Source of the DNA: Polaribacter sp.
Lineage (GTDB): Bacteria > Bacteroidota > Bacteroidia > Flavobacteriales > Flavobacteriaceae
Direction of reading: 5' to 3'
DNA length: 42,449 bases
NCBI GenBank assembly: GCA_018608545.1
Contig: JABAZI010000032.1
Span: 3,372-45,820, forward strand
Shown: positions 31,528 to 41,842 of the stretch, one piece after another
Position numbering within the stretch: position 1 is the stretch's first letter
How the letters are laid out: each line of letters begins with the position of its first letter
The notes under the pieces: generated by a model
What the model saw: the letters and a program-made list of their open reading frames with translations, nothing else
Databases searched by the model: none
What the model was told of the DNA's origin: nothing
Made by a program: the position numbers and the translations under genes

Positions 31528-31540
31528 TTATTTTTAAAAA

Positions 31541-31572
31541 AAAACTCAAGATTCATGAGAATCTTGAGTTTT
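31541..31572 (-). terminator. Intrinsic terminator of the pirin gene
   Basis: ACTCAAGATTC-atga-GAATCTTGAGT with T run on the minus strand. Confidence 0.85.
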
Positions 31573-31683
31573 CACTTTAACATGTAATACAATATTCTAA
31601 ATCATTCGTTGTTATCCAACTCGTCAATAAAATTTAGTTTGTGGAGCACAAAAAAGGAACAACACCCGCTTTGTGACAATGGT

Positions 31684-32553
31684 TTAATACAAATACCCCA
31701 TTTTACCCTGCTGGTAATCACGCATCGCTTCCAAAATTTCTGTTTGTGTGTTCATAACAAAGGGTCCGTATTGCGTCACTTTTTCTTTGATAGGGATTCC
31801 TGATAGTATTAAAATAACGCTTTCTTTTTTTGCTTCAAATTCAATGGTGTTTCCGTCGTGATTAAAAGTAATCATTTGATGCGCACCTTTCTTTAAAATT
31901 TCAGAAGCATTAACAAGAACCTCCCCCTCTAAAAGATAAATTAAAGATTGGTGACTTTCTGAAATTTGAATCTCAATCTTTCCTCCCTTGCTGGCTTTTG
32001 CAGTAAAAACGTTTACATCGGTTTGTGTTTGAATCAAACCTGATTCGTGTTGCTGTTTTCCTGCAATGATATTGAGTTGTACTTTTTTATCGTTTGAATA
32101 CACTTTTGGAATTTGTGCATGCTCTAGGTGCTGGTAATTAGGGGCCATCATTTTATCTTTCGCAGGTAAATTTAACCACAACTGAATACCCTCTAACGTC
32201 CCTCCTTTTTTAACAAATTCTTTGGTAGGTGCTTCTGCATGAATAATTCCACGACCAGCGGTCGTCCATTGAACTCCTCCAGCTTTGACAATCATTTCAT
32301 TACCCAATGAATCTCTGTGAAATTGTGCTCCTTTAAACAACAATGTTATTGGCTCAAAACCTCTATGAGGATGAGGGCCTAGATCAAAAGGGTTGTTAAA
32401 TTCTGAAATTTCATAAGGACCATAATGATGTAATAATAAAAATGGATCTACATTCTCTAATCCTTCAATAGGTAGGGGTTGTCGCAACCTTATAGGCCCC
32501 ATGTTTACAAGAGGACTCGTTCCTTTGTATTGTATACTTTTATTGATTTTCAT
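31684..32553 (-). CDS. Pirin family protein
   Basis: 289 aa; DPFLLLHHYGPYEI, DLGPHPHRGFEPITLLFKG, GGVQWTTAGRGIIHAEAPTKEF. Confidence 0.94.
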   Translation of the reverse strand: MKINKSIQYKGTSPLVNMGPIRLRQPLPIEGLENVDPFLLLHHYGPYEISEFNNPFDLGPHPHRGFEPITLLFKGAQFHRDSLGNEMIVKAGGVQWTTAGRGIIHAEAPTKEFVKKGGTLEGIQLWLNLPAKDKMMAPNYQHLEHAQIPKVYSNDKKVQLNIIAGKQQHESGLIQTQTDVNVFTAKASKGGKIEIQISESHQSLIYLLEGEVLVNASEILKKGAHQMITFNHDGNTIEFEAKKESVILILSGIPIKEKVTQYGPFVMNTQTEILEAMRDYQQGKMGYLY

Positions 32554-32596
32554 GTCTATATTAGCTTTGAAATATTCATAAATTTAGCCGTTTTTT

Positions 32597-33040
32597 TTAT
32601 CTTATTTTATCTAAAATATCACTCAAAATTTCCGCTTCTTCTTTTGTAATTTTTTCTAGAAATTTTAGGTTTTCCGATTTGTCTATCCTTGACAGAAGCA
32701 GCAAACCTTCTTTGGCTATTTTCACATAAACAACTCTTCTATCTTGCTCACAACGTTCTCTTTCTATAAGATTTTTATCACATAATTTATCCATTAAACG
32801 CGTTGCATTTGGGGCTCGTTCAACCATTCTATCTTTTACAAGCTGCACCTTTATTTTATCTTTTGCTCCTCGTAAAATTCTTAGAATATTATATTGTTGT
32901 GGGGAAATCCCATAAGGTTTAAAAAAATCATTCTCTCGACTATTCAACCAATTTGAAGTGTACTTAATGTTGATCAATGCTTTTAATTTACTGCTTTTAA
33001 ATTTAGAATTGATGTCTTTTGAAATGTCACCCATAATCAA
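32597..33040 (-). CDS. MarR family transcriptional regulator
   Basis: 147 aa; wHTH pattern YGISPQQYNILRILRGAKDKIKVQLVKDRMVERAPNATRLMDKLCDKNLIERERCEQDRRVVYVKI. Confidence 0.92.
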   Translation of the reverse strand: MIMGDISKDINSKFKSSKLKALINIKYTSNWLNSRENDFFKPYGISPQQYNILRILRGAKDKIKVQLVKDRMVERAPNATRLMDKLCDKNLIERERCEQDRRVVYVKIAKEGLLLLSRIDKSENLKFLEKITKEEAEILSDILDKIR

Positions 33041-33214
33041 ACTTTTAATTTTACCCTTATTTTTATTGAACTCATGAGGTTTGAATACTAAATACCTCTT
33101 TAATCATATGGCAAATTTACTAAATATGCTTTTATTTACCAAGGAAAATAAATCCAAGGATGTATTTATAATATTTAAGAATCTTTTTTTTCAAAGTATT
33201 CGTATTTTTACAAA

Positions 33215-35203
33215 ATGGAATTTAAATTGGTATCAGAATTTTCTCCCACTGGAGATCAACCCGAAGCAATAAAAGAACTCACTCAGAATATCATAGCGGG
33301 AGAAAAATTTCAAACCTTATTGGGCGTAACGGGTTCGGGAAAAACTTTTACGGTGGCTAATGTTGTAAAAGAAGTAAAAAAGCCAACACTTGTCTTAGCA
33401 CATAATAAAACTTTAGCTGCTCAATTATATTCTGAATTCAAACAATTTTTTCCTGAAAATGCAGTCGAATATTTTGTTTCCTATTATGACTACTACCAAC
33501 CAGAAGCATACATTCCGGTAACCGGAACGTATATTGAAAAAGACCTATCCATAAATGACGACATAGAACGTTTGCGTTTGAGCACCACCTCATCTTTACT
33601 CTCTGGACGGAGAGATGTATTAGTGATTGCATCTGTTTCTTGTTTGTACGGAATTGGTAATCCAACAGAGTTTAAGAAAAATGTAATTCCCGTAAAAGTT
33701 GATCAACAAATTTCTAGAACAAAATTTTTACATTTATTGGTAACAAGTTTGTATTCTAGAACGGAACACGAAATAAAAAGCGGAACCTTTAAGGTAAAGG
33801 GTGATGTGGTCACTATTTATCCATCATATGGGGATCATGGGTACAGAATCCATTTTTTTGGAGATGAAATTGAAGAGATCGAATCATTTGATCTAGAGAG
33901 CAATGCCATTATAGAAAGTTTTCAAGAACTTACTATTTATCCAGCAAACCTATTTGTAACCTCTCCTGATGTTTTACAAAATGCGATTCATCAAATTCAG
34001 GAAGATATGGTGAAACAAGTGGACTATTTTAATGAAATTGGAAAACATCTAGAGGCAAAACGTTTAAAAGAACGCACAGAATTCGATCTAGAAATGATTA
34101 GAGAATTAGGATACTGTTCAGGAATTGAAAACTATTCTAGATATTTAGATGGAAGAGAACCAGGAACTAGGCCTTTCTGTCTGTTGGATTACTTTCCTGA
34201 CGACTATTTAATGATTATTGATGAAAGCCATGTAACTGTTCCTCAAACTCACGCTATGTATGGTGGAGATAGAAGTAGAAAAGAAAATCTTGTAGAATAT
34301 GGCTTTCGATTACCAGCTGCAATGGATAATCGTCCTTTGAAGTTTGAGGAATTTGAAGCGATACAAAATCAAACTATTTTTGTAAGTGCAACTCCTGCAG
34401 ATTACGAATTACAAAAAACAGAAGGAATTTTTGTAGAACAAGTAATTAGACCAACAGGGTTGTTAGATCCAATTATAGAGATCAGACCAAGTCTAAATCA
34501 GATTGATGATTTGATTGAAGAAATTCAGATTCGAGTTGAGAAAGACGAACGAACACTTGTAACAACTCTAACGAAAAGAATGGCAGAAGAGCTGACAAAG
34601 TATCTAACAAGAGTTGCCATTCGATGTAGATATATTCATTCTGACGTAGATACCTTGGAACGAGTTGAAATCATGCAAGATCTTCGCAAGGGATTGTTTG
34701 ATGTATTAATAGGTGTAAACCTTTTAAGAGAGGGATTGGATTTACCTGAAGTTTCTCTGGTTGCCATATTAGATGCTGACAAAGAAGGCTTCTTAAGAAG
34801 TCATAGATCAATTACTCAAACTGTAGGTAGAGCAGCAAGAAACATTAATGGTTTGGCCATTTTATATGCTGATAAGATAACCAACAGTATGCAAAAAACG
34901 ATTGATGAAACAGATCGAAGAAGAGAAAAACAAATAGCTTACAACACAAAACACGATATAATCCCTACACAAATAAATAAAAAAATTGATGACACCCTCT
35001 CTAAATCTGCAGTCTCTAGCTATCATTATGACAATGCGATACAAAAGGCAGCAGAACAAGATCTTCAATATTTACCAAAAGAAGAAATAGAAAAACGAAT
35101 TAGAGATAAACGAAAGCTAATGGAAATTGCTGCAAAGGAGTTAGACTTTATTGTTGCCGCTAAATTACGTGATGAAATTGCAAACCTTAAAGATAAATTA
35201 TAA
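33215..35203 (+). CDS. uvrB: UvrABC system protein B
   Basis: 662 aa; LLGVTGSGKTFTVANV, VEYFVSYYDYYQPEAYIP, GVNLLREGLDLPEVSLVAILDADKEGFLRS. Confidence 0.98.
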   Translation: MEFKLVSEFSPTGDQPEAIKELTQNIIAGEKFQTLLGVTGSGKTFTVANVVKEVKKPTLVLAHNKTLAAQLYSEFKQFFPENAVEYFVSYYDYYQPEAYIPVTGTYIEKDLSINDDIERLRLSTTSSLLSGRRDVLVIASVSCLYGIGNPTEFKKNVIPVKVDQQISRTKFLHLLVTSLYSRTEHEIKSGTFKVKGDVVTIYPSYGDHGYRIHFFGDEIEEIESFDLESNAIIESFQELTIYPANLFVTSPDVLQNAIHQIQEDMVKQVDYFNEIGKHLEAKRLKERTEFDLEMIRELGYCSGIENYSRYLDGREPGTRPFCLLDYFPDDYLMIIDESHVTVPQTHAMYGGDRSRKENLVEYGFRLPAAMDNRPLKFEEFEAIQNQTIFVSATPADYELQKTEGIFVEQVIRPTGLLDPIIEIRPSLNQIDDLIEEIQIRVEKDERTLVTTLTKRMAEELTKYLTRVAIRCRYIHSDVDTLERVEIMQDLRKGLFDVLIGVNLLREGLDLPEVSLVAILDADKEGFLRSHRSITQTVGRAARNINGLAILYADKITNSMQKTIDETDRRREKQIAYNTKHDIIPTQINKKIDDTLSKSAVSSYHYDNAIQKAAEQDLQYLPKEEIEKRIRDKRKLMEIAAKELDFIVAAKLRDEIANLKDKL

Positions 35204-35239
35204 AATAATCCGAGGTTTACACTTATTAACTTACAATAA

Positions 35240-35270
35240 AAAAGCCCCACATAATGTGAGGCTTTTTTTT
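35240..35270. terminator. Bidirectional terminator between convergent uvrB and sucC
   Basis: AAAAAAGCCcCACAT-a-ATGTGaGGCTTTTTTTT. Confidence 0.85.
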
Positions 35271-35285
35271 ATTTTTTTAGCTAGT

Positions 35286-36485
35286 TTAAGAAAGTGCTAA
35301 AACTTCTTGTACTTTGTTAGCAGCTTCTTGAAATTCTGTAGCAGAAATAATTTCCATTCCGGAAGTATCTATTAACTCTTTTGCTTCTTTAGCATTGGTC
35401 CCTTGTAATCTACAAATAATAGGCACCGTAATTTTATCACCCATATTTTTATAGGCATCTACAACACCTTGTGCTACTCTATCACAACGAACAATACCAC
35501 CAAAAATATTTACTAAAATTGCTTTTACGTTAGGATCTTTTAAAATAATACCAAATGCAGTTTCAACTCTTTGAGCATCTGCTGTACCCCCAACATCTAA
35601 AAAGTTTGCAGGCTCTCCACCAGACTCTTTAATTAAATCCATCGTTCCCATTGCTAAACCAGCACCGTTTACCATACATCCAACATTACCATCTAAATCA
35701 ACATAATTTAGACCGGCAGCTTTTGCTTCCACTTCAATCTGATTTTCTTCTCGTAAATCACGCATTTCTGCATAATCTTTGTGTCTGTATAATGCATTTT
35801 CATCTAAGGAAACTTTAGCATCGACAGCCATAATTTTAGCATCTGATGTTTTTAATACAGGATTGATTTCAAACATGGCAGCATCCGATTTTATATAGGA
35901 GGTATATAATGCACTCACAAACTTTGTCATTTCTTTAAAAGCGACCCCTGAAAGACCTAAATTGAAAGCCACTTTACGTGCCTGAAAAGGCATGATTCCA
36001 AGTAAAGGATCAATTTCTTCTGAAAAGATCAAATGAGGTGTTTCTTCAGCAACAGTCTCAATATCCATTCCTCCTTCAGTAGAATACATGATCATGTTCT
36101 TACCAGTTGCTCTGTTTAACAATACAGACATATAATATTCGTCTGGTTCTTCGTCACCAGGATAATACACATCTTCGCAAATTAAAACTTGATTTACTAA
36201 TTTTCCTTCTGCAGAGGTTTGAGGCGTAATCAACATCATTCCTAAAATATCATCAGCAATACTTTTTACCTGATCTAAATTTTTAGCCAACTTAACTCCC
36301 CCCCCTTTTCCACGTCCACCTGCGTGAACTTGAGCTTTTATTACATGCCAACCTGTACCGGTTTCTTCCGTTAGTTTTTTAGCAGCCTCAACTGCTTCTG
36401 CAGGAGTACTTGCTACAATTCCTCTTTGAATTCTAACTCCAAAACTGTTTAATATTTCTTTTCCTTGATATTCGTGTAAATTCAT
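35286..36485 (-). CDS. sucC: Succinyl-CoA ligase [ADP-forming] subunit beta
   Basis: 399 aa; MNLHEYQGKEILNSFGV, VKAQVHAGGRGKGGGVKLAK, ILVNIFGGIVRCDRVAQGVV. Confidence 0.97.
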   Translation of the reverse strand: MNLHEYQGKEILNSFGVRIQRGIVASTPAEAVEAAKKLTEETGTGWHVIKAQVHAGGRGKGGGVKLAKNLDQVKSIADDILGMMLITPQTSAEGKLVNQVLICEDVYYPGDEEPDEYYMSVLLNRATGKNMIMYSTEGGMDIETVAEETPHLIFSEEIDPLLGIMPFQARKVAFNLGLSGVAFKEMTKFVSALYTSYIKSDAAMFEINPVLKTSDAKIMAVDAKVSLDENALYRHKDYAEMRDLREENQIEVEAKAAGLNYVDLDGNVGCMVNGAGLAMGTMDLIKESGGEPANFLDVGGTADAQRVETAFGIILKDPNVKAILVNIFGGIVRCDRVAQGVVDAYKNMGDKITVPIICRLQGTNAKEAKELIDTSGMEIISATEFQEAANKVQEVLALS

Positions 36486-36778
36486 TTGTAGGTATTTATA
36501 AACGGAAACAAAAATACAAATTCATATATAAAACCTTGCATAGTTTTCATTAAAAAAATACTGACAATTCTCAATAAATATTTATTTGATAAATACACAC
36601 TGATATCGACCAACTAAATCTCAAAATTGGATTATTTTCGCTAAAACATGCATTTAATATCAATTTTTTAAAAAAACTAATTTAATAAATTCCATCCCAC
36701 AGTCAAAAATATAAATATGGCGAAACCAAGCTGTTTTTTATAATTTCTTTTTTATACATTCGTTGTAAAGTTCTAGAT

Positions 36779-37447
36779 ATGGTTTTAGGTAAAAATATTC
36801 ACAAATATTTCGGGAATACAGCGGTTTTAAGAGGTGTCAACCTACACGTAAATAAAGGAGAGATTGTTGCTATTGTTGGTCCCTCTGGAGCAGGAAAAAC
36901 AACACTTTTACAAATTCTAGGAACGCTGGACAAACCAACTACTCAAGAGGAATTTGAATTGAGTATCAATACAATATCATTGAAAAATTTATCAGATAAA
37001 GAAATCTCTGAATTTAGAAACAAACACATCGGTTTTATTTTTCAATTTCACCAATTATTACCTGAATTTACTGCATTAGAAAACGTATGTATTCCGGCAT
37101 TTATCGGAAACAAATCAAAAAAAGAAACAGAAATAAGAGCAAAAGAATTATTGGAGTTACTCGGGCTATCCGACCGATTAAATCACAAACCGAATGAACT
37201 CTCCGGTGGCGAACAACAAAGAGTGGCAGTGGCTAGAGCACTGATCAACAACCCTTCTATTATTTTGGCGGATGAGCCTAGTGGAAATTTAGACAGTACT
37301 GCTGCAAAACAGTTGCACAAATTATTTTTTGAATTAAGAGACAAACTAAATCAAACCTTTATTATAGTTACTCATAACGAAGAATTAGCAAACATGGCTG
37401 ATAGAAAATTGACAATGAACGATGGGAAAATTGTAGCAAAAATCTAG
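36779..37447 (+). CDS. LolD-like ABC transporter ATP-binding protein
   Basis: 222 aa; [74 protein letters not shown]. Confidence 0.92.
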   Translation: MVLGKNIHKYFGNTAVLRGVNLHVNKGEIVAIVGPSGAGKTTLLQILGTLDKPTTQEEFELSINTISLKNLSDKEISEFRNKHIGFIFQFHQLLPEFTALENVCIPAFIGNKSKKETEIRAKELLELLGLSDRLNHKPNELSGGEQQRVAVARALINNPSIILADEPSGNLDSTAAKQLHKLFFELRDKLNQTFIIVTHNEELANMADRKLTMNDGKIVAKI

Positions 37448-37451
37448 TTGT

Positions 37452-38216
37452 ATGGATCAAAGAGAACTCAAAGAGTTTTTAGACGAGAAAGTAATGCTCT
37501 ATAACAATCCAAGCTTCATAGAGAGCGACCCCATACAAATTCCTCATTTATTTTCTAAAAAAGAAGATGTTGAAATCTCAGGTTTTTTAACAGCAATCAT
37601 TTCATGGGGTAATAGAAAAATGATTATCAAAAACGCTCTCAAAATGATGGAATTATTAGACAATGCTCCCTATGACTTTATCATAAACCATCAAAAGAGT
37701 GATTTAAAACCTTTTAAAAATTTTGTTCATAGGACATTTAATTCAGAGGACTTGTACCAATTTATAAAATCATTAAAGCACATCTATAAGAAACATCAAG
37801 GATTAGAAAAAACCTTAGCAATCATCGGAGAAAGAACAACATATATAGAAGCAATACACAACTTAAAAAAAATATTTTTTGAAATTCCACATCTACAGAG
37901 AACAAAAAAGCACATTTCAGATCCATTAAAAAACTCTGCTGCGAAAAGAATAAATATGTTTTTACGCTGGATGGTAAGAAATGATCAAACTGGAGTCGAT
38001 TTTGGAATATGGAAAACTCACAATGCAGCAAACCTTTCTTGCCCTTTGGATGTGCATTCTGGAAATGTTGCTCGAAAACTAGCACTACTTTCCAGAAAAC
38101 AAAATGATTGGAAAGCAGTTACTGAATTAGATACTAACTTAAGAAAACTAGACCATGAGGATCCTGTAAAGTACGATTTTGCATTATTTGGCTTGGGTGT
38201 TTTTGAAAAGTTTTAA
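37452..38216 (+). CDS. TIGR02757 family protein
   Basis: 254 aa; SKKEDVEISGFLTAIISWGNRKMIIKNA, KRINMFLRWMVRND..GVDFGIW. Confidence 0.85.
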   Translation: MDQRELKEFLDEKVMLYNNPSFIESDPIQIPHLFSKKEDVEISGFLTAIISWGNRKMIIKNALKMMELLDNAPYDFIINHQKSDLKPFKNFVHRTFNSEDLYQFIKSLKHIYKKHQGLEKTLAIIGERTTYIEAIHNLKKIFFEIPHLQRTKKHISDPLKNSAAKRINMFLRWMVRNDQTGVDFGIWKTHNAANLSCPLDVHSGNVARKLALLSRKQNDWKAVTELDTNLRKLDHEDPVKYDFALFGLGVFEKF

Positions 38217-38281
38217 TAGCGAATTAACAACCTTCTTATAACAAAGAATTTTATAATAAATTAGTCTTCTAAAAACAAAAA

Positions 38282-40231
38282 ATGCATTTTAAAACTCCGG
38301 AAATATTATACTTATTGACACTGTTAATTATTCCAATTTTAGTGCATTTATTTCAATTACAAAAATTTGTAAAAACACCATTTACAAATGTCTCTTTTTT
38401 GTATAAAATAGCGCAACAGACACGCAAAAGTTCTCGCATCAAAAAATGGCTAATTTTAGCGACAAGATTACTCTTATTTTCCACCATCATACTAACCTTT
38501 TCTCAACCATATATAAGCAGCAAAAAAGCCACATTAAAACAACATAATTATATTTATTTAGACAATTCATTGAGCACAAATACGGAAGGAAAAAAAGGGA
38601 ACTTACTTCAAGTTTCAGTCCAAGAAATCATAAAAAACGCTTCCAATGAAGACCAGTATTCTCTGCTAACAAATTCAAATTTTTACCCAAAAAAAACAAA
38701 AAATGAATTGAAAAAAATTCTATTGAAAGTAAAAAATACTGTAAAAAAAATTGACATCTCTACGGTTTTATTAAAGTTTGAAACCAAAATAAAAAATAAA
38801 ACTAAAGGTTTAGATAAAATAATATTAATCTCTGATTTTCAGAATATTTACAAAAACAAGTTTACAAATGTAACACCGCTTTTTTCTGCAGTAAAACTAA
38901 ATCCTTCTATAAAAGACAATATTTCTATTGACAGTGTTTTTATCAGCGATTCAAATACGGTTAATTGCACCCTAAATGTTATCGTAAGAAATCAAGGAAA
39001 CGCAAAAAAGAATGTTCCTATAGCTATTTACAACAAATCAAAATTAATAAGTAAACGCTCCTCCTCATTTAAAAAAAATACATACAAAAAAATTAAATTT
39101 AAAATTAAAAATCAGAAAGAATTAAAAGGAAAAATTACAAGTAATTTTAGCGATGCATACCCCTTCGATGATACACTTTTTTTTACAATTAAAAAAGACC
39201 AAAAAATCAATGTTTTATCGATCGGAAAAAATGCAAATTTCCTGACTAAAATATACAATAATAAAGAGTTTAATTTCCTCCAATCAACTGTTCAAAATGC
39301 AGATTATAATTCGATACCAAAACAACAATTAATTGTATTAAATGAAATTGAAAACATTCCAAAGGTTCTCATAAAAAAAATGCTAGAATTTTCTGATAAT
39401 GGAGGAAGTTTACTAATTATTCCGAATAAAAAATCAACTATAAACTCGTACAATGATTTACTAAAAGCATTGGGAGTTGGAAAAATTGATGCGCTAAGAA
39501 ATAATCCGCTTAAAATTACAAACATCAACTTTGAGCATCCATTATTTAAAAACGTATTTTCAAAAGAAGTAACTAATTTTCAATATCCAACAGTGCAAAG
39601 TTATTTCCCTTTTTATTCAGAGAAGGCCACTAATATTGTTCTTTTTGAAAACAACACTTCTTTTATTGCTCAAATTAAAAATAAAAAAAGGGCTGTTTAT
39701 TGGGTTTCAGCATCTTTGAAAAAAAATAATAGTAATTTTATTAATTCTCCTTTAGTTGTTCCTATTTTCTATAATTTCGGAAAATTAAGTTTTAAAAATA
39801 GTCAATTATTTTACAGACTAAGCACCAAATATAAAATTGACATAGAAACAAGCACAAAAAAAGAGCAAGTCTTGACAATTTCGAATGCAGGAGCATCTTT
39901 TATCCCTCCTCAATTAAAGTTTCAAAATAAAGTTCGTGTAACTACAAACGAGGAACACTTAAAAGCAGGCTTCTATCACGTTTTAAAAGATAACGACACC
40001 ATTGTGACACTGGCTTTTAATTACCCAAAAGAGGAAAGTTCTCTGAACTTCATGAACTTAAATGAACTAAAACAGGTCAGTAAAAAAGGAATTATTTCTG
40101 GATCCATTTCAGAAGTTTTTGAAGAAACTAACAAAAAAAATAAAGTTCATTGGCTTTGGAAATGGTTTTTAACGATGGCAATTGTATCTTTGTTGCTAGA
40201 AATTTTAATTCTGAAATTCTACAAACCATGA
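38282..40231 (+). CDS. BatA/aerotolerance-like N-terminal domain membrane protein
   Basis: 649 aa; MHFKTPEILYLLTLLIIPILVHLFQLQKFVKTPFTNVSFLYKI...SSRIKKWLILATRLLLFSTIILTFSQPYI; C-terminal TM. Confidence 0.85.
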   Translation: MHFKTPEILYLLTLLIIPILVHLFQLQKFVKTPFTNVSFLYKIAQQTRKSSRIKKWLILATRLLLFSTIILTFSQPYISSKKATLKQHNYIYLDNSLSTNTEGKKGNLLQVSVQEIIKNASNEDQYSLLTNSNFYPKKTKNELKKILLKVKNTVKKIDISTVLLKFETKIKNKTKGLDKIILISDFQNIYKNKFTNVTPLFSAVKLNPSIKDNISIDSVFISDSNTVNCTLNVIVRNQGNAKKNVPIAIYNKSKLISKRSSSFKKNTYKKIKFKIKNQKELKGKITSNFSDAYPFDDTLFFTIKKDQKINVLSIGKNANFLTKIYNNKEFNFLQSTVQNADYNSIPKQQLIVLNEIENIPKVLIKKMLEFSDNGGSLLIIPNKKSTINSYNDLLKALGVGKIDALRNNPLKITNINFEHPLFKNVFSKEVTNFQYPTVQSYFPFYSEKATNIVLFENNTSFIAQIKNKKRAVYWVSASLKKNNSNFINSPLVVPIFYNFGKLSFKNSQLFYRLSTKYKIDIETSTKKEQVLTISNAGASFIPPQLKFQNKVRVTTNEEHLKAGFYHVLKDNDTIVTLAFNYPKEESSLNFMNLNELKQVSKKGIISGSISEVFEETNKKNKVHWLWKWFLTMAIVSLLLEILILKFYKP

Positions 40232-41481
40232 ATACGCTTTTAAAATCGGCGACGATTATTGATAATTCTAGCCCATTTCACAATCAAAAAAAAGACATTT
40301 TAATTACCAACGGAATTATTGAAAAAATTTCGGATTCTATCAAAAACAGCAAGCACTATCAAGTTATAGAATTAGAAAATTTACATGTCTCTTGTGGCTG
40401 GTTTGATTCAAGTGTTTCCTTAGGAGAACCTGGTTACGAAGAAAGAGAAACCATTAAAAACGGGTTAACTGTTGCAGCAAAAAGTGGTTTCACTTCTGTA
40501 GCGGTCAACGCCAACACAAATCCAATCATTGATCACAAATCTGCTGTTGAATTTTTACGAAACAAATCGAAAGGGTTTGCTACAAATCTTTATCCTATTG
40601 GAGCTTTAACCCAAGAGAGTAAGGGATTAGAAATGGCAGAATTGTATGACATGCAACAATCTGGGGCGATCGCATTTGGTGACTACAATTCGCCAATTAC
40701 CAATGATAATTTAATGAAAATTGCCCTTTTATATGCTCAAAATTTTAATGGCTTAATCTATAGTTTCCCTAAGAACACGTCAATTGCTGGAGAAGGAACG
40801 GCAAACGAAGGGATAAACAGTACAAAATTAGGTCTCAAAGGAGATCCTAGTTTGGCTGAACATATTCAAATTGCAAGGGATTTATTTTTACTAGAATATA
40901 CTGGAGGAAAATTGCACATTCCAACAATTACAACAGGCAAATCTGTCGCGTTAATCAAAGAGGCAAAAAAGAAAGGACTTCAAGTTAGCTGTAGTGTTTC
41001 TGTGCATCATTTAACCTTGTCTGATGACGAACTACATGGCTTTGACAGTCACTTTAAAGTAAATCCTCCGTTGAGAACCAAAACGGATGTAAAAGACCTT
41101 CAAAAAGGAATTAAATCTGGAGTAATAGACCTAATTACCTCAGATCACAATCCCATAGATATAGAACATAAGAATGTAGAATTTAGCGAAGCAAAAGCAG
41201 GAGCAATAGGCTTAGAGAGTGCTTTTGGAGCTATCAATTCTGTTTTAACACTGGAAGACTTCATACAAAACATCACATGCAATCCAAAAGCTGTTTTTGG
41301 GATAGAAAATCATTCAATTCAGGAAAAAAATATTGCTGAAATTACGCTATTTAACCCCGAAAACGAATATACCTTTACAAAGGAACATATTTTATCAACA
41401 TCAAAAAACAGTCCTTTTTTAAATAAAAAATTAAAAGGAAAAGCATACGGAATTTTCTCTAACAATCAACTAATCTTATAA
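40228..41481 (+). CDS. Dihydroorotase-like amidohydrolase, probable catalytic pseudo-enzyme
   Basis: MNTLLKSATIIDNSSPFHNQKKDILITNGIIEKI; DSSVSLGEPGYEERETIKNGL aligns with DxHVHLREPG but lacks HxH and R; ITSDHNPID..K..EFSEAKAGAIGLESAFG retained. Track start 40150 lies in the BatA gene; ATG 40228 overlaps the BatA stop. Confidence 0.85.
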   Translation: MNTLLKSATIIDNSSPFHNQKKDILITNGIIEKISDSIKNSKHYQVIELENLHVSCGWFDSSVSLGEPGYEERETIKNGLTVAAKSGFTSVAVNANTNPIIDHKSAVEFLRNKSKGFATNLYPIGALTQESKGLEMAELYDMQQSGAIAFGDYNSPITNDNLMKIALLYAQNFNGLIYSFPKNTSIAGEGTANEGINSTKLGLKGDPSLAEHIQIARDLFLLEYTGGKLHIPTITTGKSVALIKEAKKKGLQVSCSVSVHHLTLSDDELHGFDSHFKVNPPLRTKTDVKDLQKGIKSGVIDLITSDHNPIDIEHKNVEFSEAKAGAIGLESAFGAINSVLTLEDFIQNITCNPKAVFGIENHSIQEKNIAEITLFNPENEYTFTKEHILSTSKNSPFLNKKLKGKAYGIFSNNQLIL

Positions 41482-41490
41482 CAATACAAC

Positions 41491-41817
41491 TTGAATTATC
41501 AAACAATACAAGAAGGTAAAACAACAGCCATCATCAGTCATATTACGATTGTTGGAACTATCGTAGCGCTTGTGATTCATCGTGGTAAAAAAAATTCTTT
41601 TGCTGCTTTTCACATAAGACAAATGATTGGATTGGGAATTTTTGGTTTATTAAATCAATACGTTATTACCGATTATTTAGGAAATAATACTGGGGTACTA
41701 ATCGCATTTATCTTGTTTGTTTTTAGAATCATTGGAGTTTTAGGAGCCATTAAAGGGCAAGAAAAAAGAATACCATTTTTTGGAGATCAATTTCAAGAAT
41801 GGTTTAAAAATATTTAA
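41491..41817 (+). CDS. Small Tic20/DUF4870-like membrane protein (TTG start)
   Basis: 108 aa, several TM segments; FAAFHIRQMIGLGIFGLLNQ. Confidence 0.65.
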   Translation: MNYQTIQEGKTTAIISHITIVGTIVALVIHRGKKNSFAAFHIRQMIGLGIFGLLNQYVITDYLGNNTGVLIAFILFVFRIIGVLGAIKGQEKRIPFFGDQFQEWFKNI

Positions 41818-41842
41818 TTACTACGTTAAAGGTAGCATCACA

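Noticed and set aside
36486-36778. ~290-bp AT-rich gap between sucC and the LolD-like gene considered as a possible ncRNA
   Set aside because: Divergent promoter region without a convincing terminator or hairpin series; ordinary intergenic DNA is sufficient.
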